A DNA stretch of 64,000 bases from contig NZ_UYZZ01000001.1 of NCBI RefSeq assembly GCF_900626095.1, forward strand, positions 524,381 to 588,380, given 5' to 3'. The stretch is from Clostridium rectalis. GTDB taxonomy: Bacteria; Bacillota; Clostridia; Clostridiales; Clostridiaceae. Below, piece after piece: positions 8,436 through 17,892 of this stretch. The stretch's first letter is position 1, and every line of letters starts with the position of its first letter. Below the pieces are notes generated by a model, which saw nothing but the letters and a program-made list of their open reading frames with translations, made no database searches and was not told the origin of the DNA. The position numbers and the translations under genes were made by a program.

Positions 8436-9284
8436 ATGAAAAATAAAATAAAGGAATACTTATTAATAAATTTTGGTTTACTTTTGGTTGCAGTACCTAT
8501 ATATTTTATATTAGCCCCTAATTCTTTAGCCCCAGGTGGAATCAGTGGTCTTGCAATTATAATTAATCATTTTTTACCTAAAGTGCCTGTAGGAGCTTTA
8601 ATGATGGCTATTGATTTAGTGTTATTTATTATAGGGGTAATTTTTATAGGGTTTGGTTTTGGGGCAAAAACGATATATTCTAGTTTTACTTTATCAGGAA
8701 TGGTTATTATTTTGCAAAAAATTAATCCTGTACCGAAACCTTTTTCTCATGATATACTTACTCAACTTATATTTGGAACTTGTATGTCTGCCGTAGGAAT
8801 GGCTATTGTATTTCAACAAAATGCTTGTACGGGAGGAACAGATATTATTGCCAAAATATTAAATAAATATTTTCATATTAATCTTGGGAAAGGGGTATTA
8901 ATTTGTGATATAGGTATAGCTATATTTTCAGGAGTTATTTTTGGAATTGAAAGTGCTATGTATGGAGTTTTAGGAGTATTATTTAGTGGAATAACAATTG
9001 ATAAGGTTATCCAAAGTTTAACTATAAATAAAGAAGTAGTAATCATAAGTAATAGAAGTGTACAAATTAAACAATATGTAGTAAGTGAAATTGAAAGAGG
9101 GGCAACTATCTATGTAGCTAAAGGAGCTTTTACAAATGAGGAAAAGGAGGTTATAAGAACAATCGTAACTAAAAAGGAATTTTCTAAATTAAGGAAGTAT
9201 ATAAAAACAGTAGATGAGAATGCCTTTATTACAGTGAATCATATTCATGAAACCTTCGGAGAAGGATTTTTAAATATAAGATAA
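8436..9284 (+). CDS. YitT-family membrane protein
   Basis: 282 residues, the usual length. An N-terminal region of five to six membrane segments (residues about 5-200, containing APGGISGLAIIINHFLPKVPVGALM and GGTDIIAKILNK) is followed by the soluble DUF2179 domain (about 205-280). Members are putative transporters with unproven substrates; a second paralogue lies at 34574-35431. Start follows AGGGGGACATGAAGT. A GntR-type regulator follows 32 bases later, so this pair may be an autoregulated unit. Confidence 0.85.
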   Translation: MKNKIKEYLLINFGLLLVAVPIYFILAPNSLAPGGISGLAIIINHFLPKVPVGALMMAIDLVLFIIGVIFIGFGFGAKTIYSSFTLSGMVIILQKINPVPKPFSHDILTQLIFGTCMSAVGMAIVFQQNACTGGTDIIAKILNKYFHINLGKGVLICDIGIAIFSGVIFGIESAMYGVLGVLFSGITIDKVIQSLTINKEVVIISNRSVQIKQYVVSEIERGATIYVAKGAFTNEEKEVIRTIVTKKEFSKLRKYIKTVDENAFITVNHIHETFGEGFLNIR

Positions 9285-9316
9285 GGTGGTTTATTTTTAA
9301 AAAGGAGAGAGTTTTA

Positions 9317-9997
9317 ATGGAAAACAAACCTAAAAAATCTATGGAGCAGGTAGTTTATGAAACTTTAAAAGAGGCAATTTTAAATAGGACATTAGCTCCT
9401 GGGATTCAACTTGTTGAAAGTACAATATCAGATAGGATGAAAGTTAGTAGGACTCCAATAAGAAATGCCATTAAAAGATTATATATAGATGGTTTTGTAA
9501 CGATAATTCCTAATAAAGGTGCTTTTATTATACAGCCATCAGTAGATGAAATTATACAAGCATATAAAATAAGGGGAGAATTAGAATGTATAGCATTAAG
9601 ATTTGGTATAGATAAATTAGAAAAAAGGGATGTTAATACACTAAAGGGGCTTGTAAAAAAAGAAGTTGAACAATTAAAAAAACAAGACATATTTAAATAT
9701 TTCACTATTAATAAGGAATTTCATATGATGTTAGCTAGGAAGAGTGGGAATAAATATTTAATTGAGTTCATGGAAAAAATAATTAATCAGATTATTATTT
9801 ATCTACTATTGTATGATGCATTTTATAATAGTAGTTTGCAATTTCCTAGCATAAATGATCATAAACAGATGATTGAACTTATTGATAAAAAAGACGTTAA
9901 ATCTTTAGAAGTTTTGATTAAGGATCATATAATTAGCAGTTTAAATGACCTTCAAATTGATAAAATTAAATATAAGTCCTTAAATGAAATATTTTAG
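9317..9997 (+). CDS. GntR/FadR-type transcriptional regulator
   Basis: 226 residues. Winged helix at about residues 10-75 (MEQVVYETLKEAILNRTLAP, with the recognition helix VSRTPIRNAIKRL), then an all-helical FCD ligand domain at about 80-215. FCD regulators usually sense an organic acid bound through a metal site. Start follows AAAAGGAGAGAGTTTT. The position right after a YitT gene suggests it controls that transporter; ligand unknown. Confidence 0.85.
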   Translation: MENKPKKSMEQVVYETLKEAILNRTLAPGIQLVESTISDRMKVSRTPIRNAIKRLYIDGFVTIIPNKGAFIIQPSVDEIIQAYKIRGELECIALRFGIDKLEKRDVNTLKGLVKKEVEQLKKQDIFKYFTINKEFHMMLARKSGNKYLIEFMEKIINQIIIYLLLYDAFYNSSLQFPSINDHKQMIELIDKKDVKSLEVLIKDHIISSLNDLQIDKIKYKSLNEIF

Positions 9998-10060
9998 CAA
10001 TAGAAATATGGAAGTATTTCTCAGGAAATAAAAATAGGGTAATAGTAATATAGTAATATA

Positions 10061-10076
10061 GGGACGGTTAACAAAT
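10061..10076 (+). repeat. REP-like repeat GGGACGGTTAACAAAT
   Basis: The 12-mer GGGACGGTTAAC followed by AAAT, in a 167-base intergenic gap. The same 12-mer, or its first 11 bases, recurs at 11993, 12025 (inverted) and 12978 (inverted), all within 3 kb of a REP-associated transposase gene. Confidence 0.6.
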
Positions 10077-10164
10077 AAAATAATTAATTAGTTTACTTGT
10101 TATATTTCTTAGGAAATATGTGATAAAAGAAGAAAAGCTAAATTTTAAATAAAAGGAGAATTAA

Positions 10165-10770
10165 ATGGATACTGCATTGATAAAGGGCATAATAATAGGG
10201 TTTTCTATAGCTGCTCCCGTTGGGGCAATAGGTGTACTATGTATAAGACGAACTTTGGCATATGGATGGGAATGTGGATTTTTTTCAGGATTAGGAGCAG
10301 CAACGGCAGATGCTATATACGGAAGTATTGCCGCGTTGGGGATTACAGTTATATCTGATTTTTTAATTAAACAAGTATTTTGGCTTCAATTTATAGGGGG
10401 AATATTTTTATTATATTTAGGTATAAAGACTTTTTTATCCAAGCCTAGAGAAGATCATAATAGTGAAGTTCCTAAGGTTACTAATGTATACGTATCTACC
10501 CTATTTCTTACAATTACGAATCCAATGACTATAGTTAGTTTTACAGGGATTTTTGCAGGTGTGGGAATAGCAAGTACTAATAATTATAAACATTCTATGT
10601 TGTTAGTACTTGGAGTGTTTTTAGGTTCTGTATTATGGTGGGTTATATTAAGTACAAGTATTTCTATTTTTAGAAATAAAATTGGATTTAGAATATTGAA
10701 TTTAATTAATAAGATATCTGGAATTATAATTATAGTTTTTGCAATGGTGTGTTTTACAAAAATTATTTAA
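10165..10770 (+). CDS. LysE/RhtB-family amino-acid exporter
   Basis: 201 residues with about six membrane segments. The family entry motif GFSIAAPVGAIGVLCIRRTL (residues about 11-30) and the internal TLFLTITNPMTIVSFTGIF block are diagnostic for LysE/RhtB exporters, which pump amino acids or related metabolites out of the cell using the proton gradient. Substrate cannot be assigned. Start follows AAAAGGAGAATTAA. Lies between a REP-like repeat and the decayed transposase. Confidence 0.85.
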   Translation: MDTALIKGIIIGFSIAAPVGAIGVLCIRRTLAYGWECGFFSGLGAATADAIYGSIAALGITVISDFLIKQVFWLQFIGGIFLLYLGIKTFLSKPREDHNSEVPKVTNVYVSTLFLTITNPMTIVSFTGIFAGVGIASTNNYKHSMLLVLGVFLGSVLWWVILSTSISIFRNKIGFRILNLINKISGIIIIVFAMVCFTKII

Positions 10771-10997
10771 TTATACGTTTTAATACTCAACAAATAAACA
10801 ACTTTATATAAAATATATAATTTTATAAGATGAATACTAGATAAATTGGATTATTTTCATAAATGTTTTAGTAGTATTACCTAATTAATATTAAAAGAAT
10901 GAAAGGTATATCTTGGATGGGTTTATTTCATCATAAATTAACAACAAAACATACTTTAATATAAAAATGACTACATTATATATTAAAAAATATATGA

Positions 10998-11912
10998 TTA
11001 CTTTTTGTATGCAAATATAAAATCATTTATTAATTTTATATATGAGTTGTCTTGGTCAATAATTTTGATAGCTTTATTACATAGAGAAGATACCCTTGAT
11101 TGTGTTATATTTCCAAGAATTTTGCAAATGTCTTTACAACGAAAATTACATAGCCCTCTCATCATAAGAACAGCAATGGCTCGTGCTTTTGTAGAATTGG
11201 GATTATTTTTTATATAGATTTCTATTTTCTCAATATTTAATTTTATAGCTAGATATTCTATTATATCCTCTGAGGTGAAGTTTCTTGTAAGAATTTTTCT
11301 TTCACTTAAATAACAAGTTTTTTCATCCTTAAATTCAATATATTCTTTTAATTTTTTATCATCATAAATATATACTAAATTTATATATCTTTTTCTGGAT
11401 TGCTTAATGTTGGTATTAAATAATTGCATTATAAAGTTATCATCAAGTATTCCATAAATATCTTTTTTTTATACCTAAATAAACACCTAGACTAGAGTAG
11501 TTATATTTTTCAGGGCTGTTAGCATATTTTTTAATATCCACTGGATTTCTATGTATATACGCAGAAGCTTTAATTAAATAATTTTCGTTATTTATAATTT
11601 TGCTTTTAAATCTATCTTGGAATAAATGGCCATGTCTATGGTATTTATTATTATAGTTAATAGCGTATCTAAAATCTAAACTGTGCATTATTCTTGATAT
11701 ATCTGCACCATTGCTATCTATTATAAAATGTGCATGATTATTCATAAGGCAGTAAGCGTAGACTTTAAAATTATATATTTTTGATAGTGTTTCATAAAAG
11801 ATAAATACGTATCTTTATCGTTATTATTTTTGAAAAGTAATAGTTCACTGATACTTCTTATCATTATATGAAATATAGAATCGTTTGATTTCATTCTTGC
11901 ACATCTTGGCAT
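10998..11912 (-). pseudogene. REP-associated tyrosine (Y1) transposase, two frameshifts
   Basis: Read from ATG 11912, the frame starts MPRCARMKSNDSIFHIMIRS, typical of RAYT/TnpA_REP proteins. It is lost near 11780, where an A-run is one base short, and resumes as CLMNNHAHFIIDSNGADISR with the HxH metal motif. Conserved AYIHRNPV follows. Near 11470 an A8 run is one base too long, ending that frame, and the C-terminal part continues in the original register as a helical DnaA/HTH-like domain (about 143 residues, ending FAYKK at 10998). The two shifts are -1 and +1, both in homopolymers. Catalytic Tyr is expected in the middle part. Decay, sequencing error and slippage cannot be told apart here. 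Confidence 0.8.
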
Positions 11913-11992
11913 ATAAAGAACACCTCACTAATTACAAGAGTTATGCATAATTATAACCATTTAACTTAAGAATATTCTTTATATTTATTAAA

Positions 11993-12035
11993 GGGACGGT
12001 TAATATATGATTTAGTTGTATTTGTTAACCGTCCC
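11993..12035. repeat. REP-like inverted repeat (hairpin pair)
   Basis: GGGACGGTTAA (11993-12003) and TTAACCGTCCC (12025-12035) are perfect 11-base inverted copies around a 21-base loop, 80 bases upstream of the transposase start. This is the paired, opposite-orientation layout known for REP sequences served by RAYT transposases. It also lies just after the DUF6143-like gene, read on the minus strand. Confidence 0.7.
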
Positions 12036-12054
12036 TCAGTTTGGTTTAGTTAAA

Positions 12055-12603
12055 CTAACATTTTTCTTCCCACCAACCAAAGGCGATATCACCTTTTCTT
12101 AGCTCTTCATCTATAGAAGGAAGAAAGATTACAAAAGATCCTCCGGGTGGAATTATGAATTTCCCATTTTTATCATCGGCAATTGATGAAAAAGCTGGTA
12201 CTATTCTATTAAATGCATTTACTCCGTTACAGAGATTTTCAGAGGTGTTCTCATTATATGCTAATCTTATTTTTGGTTTGGGAAGTGGACAAAGTACAGT
12301 ATTACCTGGAGTAACCATTTTCGAGGTAACACCTGGATGGTTTATTAAAGGATTAAACCATATTTGGGCAAGAAAAGGTGTTTCAGAAGCATTAGTAACA
12401 GCGAAGGTACTAACAAATAGATTTACTCCTGATTTTTTAGGGTTAAATAAACCTCCCCAAGCATTGCAACCATCCCCGAAGGTTAAAAATCTTGTTTGAC
12501 CTAAGAAATATTTTCCTTGAAATGATTTCTTAACAGGGTTTTCTATATTAACCACTTTTATCGGGTTAATACAGGTTATATTTGTATGGCATTTTTCAAT
12601 CAT
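12055..12603 (-). CDS. DUF6143-like conserved protein
   Basis: 182 residues, no signal peptide or membrane segment. A Gly/Asn/Pro-rich beta-type sequence with segments such as FLTFGDGCNAWGGLFNPKKS and FIIPPGGSFVIFLPSIDEE; I believe it belongs to DUF6143 of spore-forming Firmicutes, but this is from memory. Start at 12603 is fixed by GGAGGTTTTTTT before ATG; a longer frame to 12642 has no ribosome site. Function unknown. Sits between the REP-like hairpin and a cyclase-family gene on the same strand. Confidence 0.6.
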   Translation of the reverse strand: MIEKCHTNITCINPIKVVNIENPVKKSFQGKYFLGQTRFLTFGDGCNAWGGLFNPKKSGVNLFVSTFAVTNASETPFLAQIWFNPLINHPGVTSKMVTPGNTVLCPLPKPKIRLAYNENTSENLCNGVNAFNRIVPAFSSIADDKNGKFIIPPGGSFVIFLPSIDEELRKGDIAFGWWEEKC

Positions 12604-12693
12604 AAAAAAACCTCCATTATTTATAGAACACATGCATTTCATAATTAATAATCATGTTCAATATATTTTATGAGATATTTATGATTTATGTGA

Positions 12694-13332
12694 TTATAGG
12701 CTATAGGTCTTTGCTACAGATCTTACAGGTGAACCATCACCACATTGAATTTTAAGTGGGAATAAAAATAGTTCAAAAGATTTATTTACTAAAAAATTTA
12801 AATTAGCAAGGTTTTCTATAATTAATTTATTATTTTTTAATAGTTTATTATGGTTATTTAAGGTTATATTACTTTCACTATCTATAGAGATAGTATCTAT
12901 ACCGACCCCTTTAATATCAAGGCTTGACATATAGTAGCATAATTTATTTGACATATACTTATATTTGGATAAGTAGTTAACCGTCCCCCAATATCTATCA
13001 TGCCCTGTGTAAAATAAAATGAAATCTTTATTAGATAAGTTGTAGTTATTTAGAATATCTATATCAATACATTGGGATTTAATATTCCTGCAGTCTATAA
13101 TAATACCTTGTCCGTAAAAGTTATCTAATGGTATTTTATCAATAGTTAGTCCATTTTCTATTATATGATTTGGGGCATCTACATGTGTTGAGGTATGGGT
13201 AGTAATGGAAAGTTTTTTTACATTGTAACCTTCCGTATTAATAGAGGATAAATTATATATATTAGTTCTTTCTTTTTCACAATAAGTTATCATATCAGAA
13301 TCGATGGGGTAGGATAAGTCTATAAAAGCCAT
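12694..13332 (-). CDS. Cyclase-family / kynurenine formamidase-like metal hydrolase
   Basis: 212 residues. The metal-binding motif THTSTHVDAPNH (residues about 44-55) is diagnostic for the cyclase family (PF04199), which includes bacterial kynurenine formamidase; later FYTGHDRYWG and GDGSPVR also fit. Substrate is unknown; no tryptophan-degradation genes are near. Start follows AAAAGGAGATGTAACT. Oddity: codons for WGTVN contain an exact copy of the REP-like 12-mer (12978-12989). Confidence 0.8.
   Translation of the reverse strand: MAFIDLSYPIDSDMITYCEKERTNIYNLSSINTEGYNVKKLSITTHTSTHVDAPNHIIENGLTIDKIPLDNFYGQGIIIDCRNIKSQCIDIDILNNYNLSNKDFILFYTGHDRYWGTVNYLSKYKYMSNKLCYYMSSLDIKGVGIDTISIDSESNITLNNHNKLLKNNKLIIENLANLNFLVNKSFELFLFPLKIQCGDGSPVRSVAKTYSL
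12978..12989 (-). repeat. REP-like 12-mer inside the cyclase gene
   Basis: Exact GTTAACCGTCCC on the + strand, i.e. GGGACGGTTAAC in the sense direction of the gene, encoding GTVN in frame. Unusually GC-rich against the surrounding sequence. Confidence 0.5.
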
Positions 13333-13485
13333 AGTTACATCTCCTTTTTAAACTGTTTATCACTTATATTATCATAAAGTTTAGGCTATTCATAGAATTA
13401 AGCATAACTATATGTTAGAATTATTTATAAATAGGACAATGCCTATGAATACTTTAAAGATATTGATAAATTAGGAGATGATGCT

Positions 13486-14187
13486 ATGTGCAAGACTCTT
13501 TTAAGTATTGATTGGGATTATTTTATTAGAATAAAACCTAAATGGTGTGGTTCCTATATAGAAAATACACATAACTTAAATTATCTTTGGTATAAAAGAT
13601 ATATAGAGGAAAAGAGTAAAGGTATTGATATACAGAAAAAAGTAACAGTAGAAAAGACAATATGTAAGTTTTGGAGAAAAATTTTAAAGCATTTCTATAT
13701 AACTAAAAAAATTCCTTTATACATTTCAGATTCACACAAGTTTTCATATATGATAGCTAAAAGGCATAATTGTAAACAGGTATATTTATTTGATGCCCAT
13801 GCCGACTTAGGGTATGGTGGAATAACTTCTTTACAATTTGAAGTGAATTGTGCCAATTGGCTTGGAAAATTATTCTCTGATAAGTTAATAGGTAATGCCA
13901 ATATAATATATGCCATGCATACCTTTGAAAATCCAGAAGATTTTAAGGAAATAAATCATTTATTTCAAATAAAGTATAGGAAATTCAATGAAATTAGGGG
14001 TAATATTCCTGTAGATGCTATTCATGTATGTAGATCTGGGGCATGGACTCCACCTTGGTTAGACAAAGATTTCTATAAGTTTGTTAATGAGTTAAAATTG
14101 CCATATATAAGTCTAGAAAGTATGGATAGGGAGTGGAATTTAGATAAAATGACTCTATCAGATGAGATAATGTATTTAATTAGTTAA
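13486..14187 (+). CDS. UPF0489/arginase-fold-like hypothetical protein
   Basis: 233 residues. The start LLSIDWDYFI and the central YLFDAHADLGYGG resemble the Asp-rich metal sites of ureohydrolase-like (UPF0489, C5orf22-type) proteins, where DAHxD-type motifs bind two metals; conserved NCANWL and CRSGAWTPPW follow. The enzymatic role is unknown. Start follows TTAGGAGATGATGCT. No obvious partner; 400 gene-free bases downstream. Confidence 0.55.
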   Translation: MCKTLLSIDWDYFIRIKPKWCGSYIENTHNLNYLWYKRYIEEKSKGIDIQKKVTVEKTICKFWRKILKHFYITKKIPLYISDSHKFSYMIAKRHNCKQVYLFDAHADLGYGGITSLQFEVNCANWLGKLFSDKLIGNANIIYAMHTFENPEDFKEINHLFQIKYRKFNEIRGNIPVDAIHVCRSGAWTPPWLDKDFYKFVNELKLPYISLESMDREWNLDKMTLSDEIMYLIS

Positions 14188-14587
14188 TGGATATTTGATA
14201 GAAACAGCCAAAGAATTTTTAAAATTTATTATCAATGAGAAAGTTCATTGCTGTGTTTTAAATAATATTAAAAATTATTTTAGTGTAATATTTATTTTTT
14301 AAAATTATATTAATAATGAGGAACTACATGAAATGTAATCAAAATTCTATTTATACTAACCATGTTTGAAAACAAAATAGTAGATTGATTAATTAAAATA
14401 AAGTATTAGTTGATTGTAATAAAATATATTGTCTATTATTAAAGAGACGGAAACAAATATAGTGTATTGTCCTATTAGTAATTTTTGAGTAGATACCTAA
14501 ATTGTAGATATAAGCAAGTTGATTAAAAAATGATGTAATAGGAATGTAACATAAAACAGAACAAAATTTTAAACTCTATATAAGAAC
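14188..14587. other. Gene-free AT-rich region with a degenerate REP-like match
   Basis: About 400 bases with no plausible gene. At 14444-14458 the sequence GAGACGGAAACAAAT is a degenerate relative of the GGGACGGTTAACAAAT repeat found near the Y1 transposase. No terminator-type hairpin with a T-run was found. Confidence 0.4.
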
Positions 14588-14665
14588 ATGGGTATTAAAA
14601 CATATAATTATAATAATACAGTGACTAAATTAATAAATTTATATAATAAAAAGGGGAGAACAGAT

Positions 14666-15328
14666 TTGGAAAAAAAATTTATTGAAATATTAAATGTAGT
14701 AGAACAAGAGTTATCCTGTTCTGCACATAGTATGGATCATATTTTAAGAGTGCATAAATTATGTTTGTATCTATCTAAATATGAAGAGAATGTGGATAAA
14801 GAAATATTATCACTATCTGCATTGCTTCACGATATAGCTAGATTTAAAGAAGATTCAGATTCTACAAGAAGTATTAAACATGAAGTACTTGGGGGAGTCA
14901 TGGCTGAAAAGATATTATATGAAAGAAATTATGATAGGGAAAAGATTGATAAAGTAAAGCACTGTATACTATGTCATAGGTATAGAAGCGATAATAAACC
15001 GGAAACGGTAGAAGCAAAAATATTGTTTGATGCAGATAAATTAGATGCTATAGGTGCAATTGGTATAGCTAGAGCATATATGTTAGCAGGAGAATTTGGA
15101 CAAAGTATATATTTAAATATATCTCCAGAACAATATAAATTAAATAATATAATGGAAAATGGTAGAATTAAAGACTTTGGTAAACATTCTGTTAATATGG
15201 AATATGAATTAAAACTAAAAAATATAAATAAAAGGTTACACACGGAAAAGGCTAAAGAAGTATCAAGGAAAAGACTTATATTTATGGAAAATTTTTTTGA
15301 TGAGCTTAGAAATGAAGTAATTAAATAA
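14666..15328 (+). CDS. HD-domain metal-dependent phosphohydrolase
   Basis: 220 residues from TTG 14666. HD-domain residues appear in order: HSMDHILRVHKL, LLHDIARF (the HD pair), the HCILCHR segment and a later DADKLDA. This resembles the YedJ-like group, which hydrolyses phosphate esters of unknown identity. I prefer TTG 14666 because AAGGGGAGA lies six bases before it; ATG 14588 is in frame but has no ribosome site. No operon partner. Confidence 0.8.
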   Translation: MEKKFIEILNVVEQELSCSAHSMDHILRVHKLCLYLSKYEENVDKEILSLSALLHDIARFKEDSDSTRSIKHEVLGGVMAEKILYERNYDREKIDKVKHCILCHRYRSDNKPETVEAKILFDADKLDAIGAIGIARAYMLAGEFGQSIYLNISPEQYKLNNIMENGRIKDFGKHSVNMEYELKLKNINKRLHTEKAKEVSRKRLIFMENFFDELRNEVIK

Positions 15329-15725
15329 TAAATTATTATGGATAAAAAGAACTAAAATAGCTATTAATAAATAGTAGTTTTTTTTATAATACATAAAAGC
15401 TGTCTTAAAGTTTTATTTTAAGACAGCTAAAAGAAAATTATAAAGTAATTTTTTATTTGATTTTATTGTATAAAATTGTTTCTTTTTAAGTTTCAATTAA
15501 ATATTTTTGGTGTTTATACATGGGTTCTAGTTAAGTATAATTATTATTTTTAAATTTTATTATTTACATGTACGGTTTATTTCTCAACTTTTGTAGATAC
15601 AATGCTCACTTGTCAATATTATTTAAATACTGGTAAATACCACATTTTAATTTATATATTATTTAGATTAGGATTAAGTATCTAAATCCATACAATATTA
15701 AAATAATTTAAAAAATGTTCAAAAA
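15329..15725. other. Gene-free region between convergent genes, with hairpins
   Basis: A small stem CTATT-AATAG followed by T8 (15361-15387) may end the HD-domain transcript. A perfect 12-bp inverted repeat AGCTGTCTTAAA/TTTAAGACAGCT at 15398-15428 is followed by TTTTATG on the minus strand, so it may terminate leftward transcription. The remaining 290 bases show nothing recognisable. Confidence 0.5.
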
Positions 15726-16220
15726 TTAATAGGCCACTTTTATAAAGTGTACTTTATAGGCGGACCAGCTATTGAAGTATGGAATATTACGTGCTTCAAA
15801 GGAGTGTTGTGAAATAAGAGGTATATTACCCATAAAAGAAGTTATTATGGCACTGTGAAAAATTTTTTTATTATAATCCTCAAAAAAAACTAAATCACCA
15901 AGTTGTAGTGAACTAAAGTCGAATACTTCATAGCCTTTTAAACCATTGAAATTTGAATTATAATTTATTTTCAAAGTCCAAAATAAAGAATGTGCTACGG
16001 CCCATGAAACCGACCAAGTTGGTGGAGTGGTTTTGCTATAAAACCATTGGTGATCATTTATAAAATTCATAGGTATTTTACCAGCATATAAACTTTGGGA
16101 AACAAAATTAGCACAGTCACCTCCAGTATTTTTGTCTAGAGGGAAATATTTGTAAACGGGATTAGGGGATAAAGCGTAAGTAAGAGCATAGTTTACAGCA
16201 TCAATTCTAGAGTAAAACAT
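15726..16220 (-). CDS. Amidase_6-domain protein (putative peptidoglycan amidase-like)
   Basis: 164 residues. The pattern YSRIDAVNYALTYALSPNP then GGDCANFVSQSLYAG is the hallmark of the Amidase_6 (PF12671) domain, a papain-like fold with the catalytic Cys in GGDC and a His near HSAIITS. No signal peptide, unlike the exported paralogue at 36210. Start at 16220 is chosen because GGAGATAT precedes it. May act on peptide bonds of cell wall or spore material; target not known. Confidence 0.75.
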   Translation of the reverse strand: MFYSRIDAVNYALTYALSPNPVYKYFPLDKNTGGDCANFVSQSLYAGKIPMNFINDHQWFYSKTTPPTWSVSWAVAHSLFWTLKINYNSNFNGLKGYEVFDFSSLQLGDLVFFEDYNKKIFHSAIITSFMGNIPLISQHSFEARNIPYFNSWSAYKVHFIKVAY

Positions 16221-16378
16221 ATATATCTCCATTTTAAAGTAATCTACAATAATTAAATATGATAATATTATATTTTTGTTACAAAATTTTATAAATATTT
16301 AAGAAGTTATCTATAAGTAGCAATTGATATAATGTCACATATAATAAAATAGTATATAAAATTTATGGAGGAATGAAG

Positions 16379-17116
16379 TTGAAGTGTTGTAAAGATGAAA
16401 ATCTAAAACCATATAATAGGCGCATTCAATATGGAATGGATTTTTCATATGATGGTTTGAATCAGTCCCTATGCTTAATTAAGGAAGTTGTGCAGGGAGA
16501 AAAAAATGAAATTTTAAAATATAATCATTTATTATCTTTATCACCAAATAGAGAGCAAAAGGAAATTATAAGAACAATAAAAAATGATGAGATAAATCAT
16601 GGGAAGTGCTTTAGACAAATTTATTATTCATATACTTATGAATGTGTTGAAAGTTTAGATAAAGGAAAATATATCAAACAAAAAACTTATATAGAGGGTT
16701 TAAAGGAAGCAATGTTTGGTAAATTAAAAGCTATGGAAAAATATAGACTAATAAGAGATGGTGTACCAAGTAGATATTATAGAGATATTATATTTTGTAT
16801 ACTAACGGATGAGATGAAGCATGCATTATTATATAATTATATTTTAACTTTAAGTTTGAGTAATAAAAGGGAAAAAACAAGAAACGAAGAAAATATTCAA
16901 AGAGATATGAATTATAAATCTACTCAATATATGGAGTATATAAAACCTATAATTAGTAGGGCCATTGATGAAAAAAATATGGGTGTTGACATAGAGTATT
17001 TGATGTCTAAATGTATATTGTCTGGTACGTTACTTGGGAAAGGCATAAATCCACAAGATACTATAGAAGAAGTAAAACGTTTTGAAGGTAATGGAGAAAT
17101 TAATTTTAACATATAG
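16379..17116 (+). CDS. Ferritin-like di-iron domain protein
   Basis: 245 residues. Two helical pairs carry rubrerythrin/ferritin-type metal residues: Glu in LIKEVVQGEKNEILKYNHLL, then ExxH-like DEINHGKCFRQIYYS, and DEMKHALLYNYIL in the second half. The C-terminal third is variable. GGAGG (16367-16371) leaves only one base before ATG 16373 but seven before TTG 16379, so TTG is the likelier start. Possible role in oxidative defence or spore-coat-type structures; inference only. Confidence 0.65.
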   Translation: MKCCKDENLKPYNRRIQYGMDFSYDGLNQSLCLIKEVVQGEKNEILKYNHLLSLSPNREQKEIIRTIKNDEINHGKCFRQIYYSYTYECVESLDKGKYIKQKTYIEGLKEAMFGKLKAMEKYRLIRDGVPSRYYRDIIFCILTDEMKHALLYNYILTLSLSNKREKTRNEENIQRDMNYKSTQYMEYIKPIISRAIDEKNMGVDIEYLMSKCILSGTLLGKGINPQDTIEEVKRFEGNGEINFNI

Positions 17117-17130
17117 TTAGTATATTATTT

Positions 17131-17166
17131 AAGGTATATAGTGCTATTGCATTATATACCTTTTTG
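17131..17166. terminator. Bidirectional terminator
   Basis: AAGGTATATA (17131-17140) pairs with TTATATACCTT (17152-17162), followed by T5 on the + strand; it separates two converging genes. Confidence 0.75.
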
Positions 17167-17167
17167 T

Positions 17168-17764
17168 TTATGCAAGTAACTCATATAATCCAAGTAATAT
17201 TATAATTATGGCAGATACTACATTTGAATATTTAGCAAGGTTGTCTGATAAAAATTGTTCCCCTATAATAACACCTAATTGTATGAATATTATGCTAAAC
17301 AAGAATGACGATATAGAGGTTATATAAATATTAAGTCCTGTTATACTAGCGCCTATACCTAGACCGATATTGTTTAAGCATAATATAAATCCAAGCATCA
17401 ATGCTTCCTTGGTTTCAATATTTTTGGATCCATTAATATCTATTATTTCAGGATTTTTTAGTACATTTTCATAATCTGTATCTTTAATAGATTTTTGTTT
17501 GGTATTCAATGCAGTAAATAACATGTATAATCCAAAAATCATTAAAATTACACTACCAATTACATTAGCTATATTAGGGGATATAATATTTAGAAGCAAT
17601 TTACCACAAAGCATAGAAAGGAAAGTACCCATGCCAGCTATAAAGGCTATTATAAAATTACTTCTATTATTTATTTTAATTTTATTTATTCCATAACTTA
17701 AACCTACAACAAAACCATCTCCACTTGAGGATATGGCAAAAAATAAAGCTGAAAGTATATGCAT
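17168..17764 (-). CDS. ytaF: YtaF family sporulation membrane protein
   Basis: 198 residues with six membrane segments in two related halves, as in the MntP/YtaF superfamily. The start MHILSALFFAISSSGDGFVVG and second-half GFILCLNNIGLGIGASITG are the paired Asp/Asn-containing repeats typical of YtaF. In Bacillus the gene is sporulation-associated; the transported ion is not established. Start follows AGGAGGAGATT on the minus strand. Confidence 0.85.
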   Translation of the reverse strand: MHILSALFFAISSSGDGFVVGLSYGINKIKINNRSNFIIAFIAGMGTFLSMLCGKLLLNIISPNIANVIGSVILMIFGLYMLFTALNTKQKSIKDTDYENVLKNPEIIDINGSKNIETKEALMLGFILCLNNIGLGIGASITGLNIYITSISSFLFSIIFIQLGVIIGEQFLSDNLAKYSNVVSAIIIILLGLYELLA

Positions 17765-17892
17765 AATCTCCTCCTATATATTAATGGTACATAATTATGT
17801 TATGAAGGATTTATGCTATTGTTACAGCAAATCTATTATATTATAATAATATAAACAAAGATACTAAATTTCAATAATAAGGAGTTGACATA

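Noticed and set aside
11005..11217. Open frame on the + strand over the transposase C-terminal part
   Set aside because: Mirror of the minus-strand transposase sequence, no ribosome site, and the minus-strand frame continues recognisable transposase homology.
12155..12499. Open frame on the + strand across the DUF6143-like gene
   Set aside because: Antisense shadow of a better supported minus-strand gene; no ribosome site.
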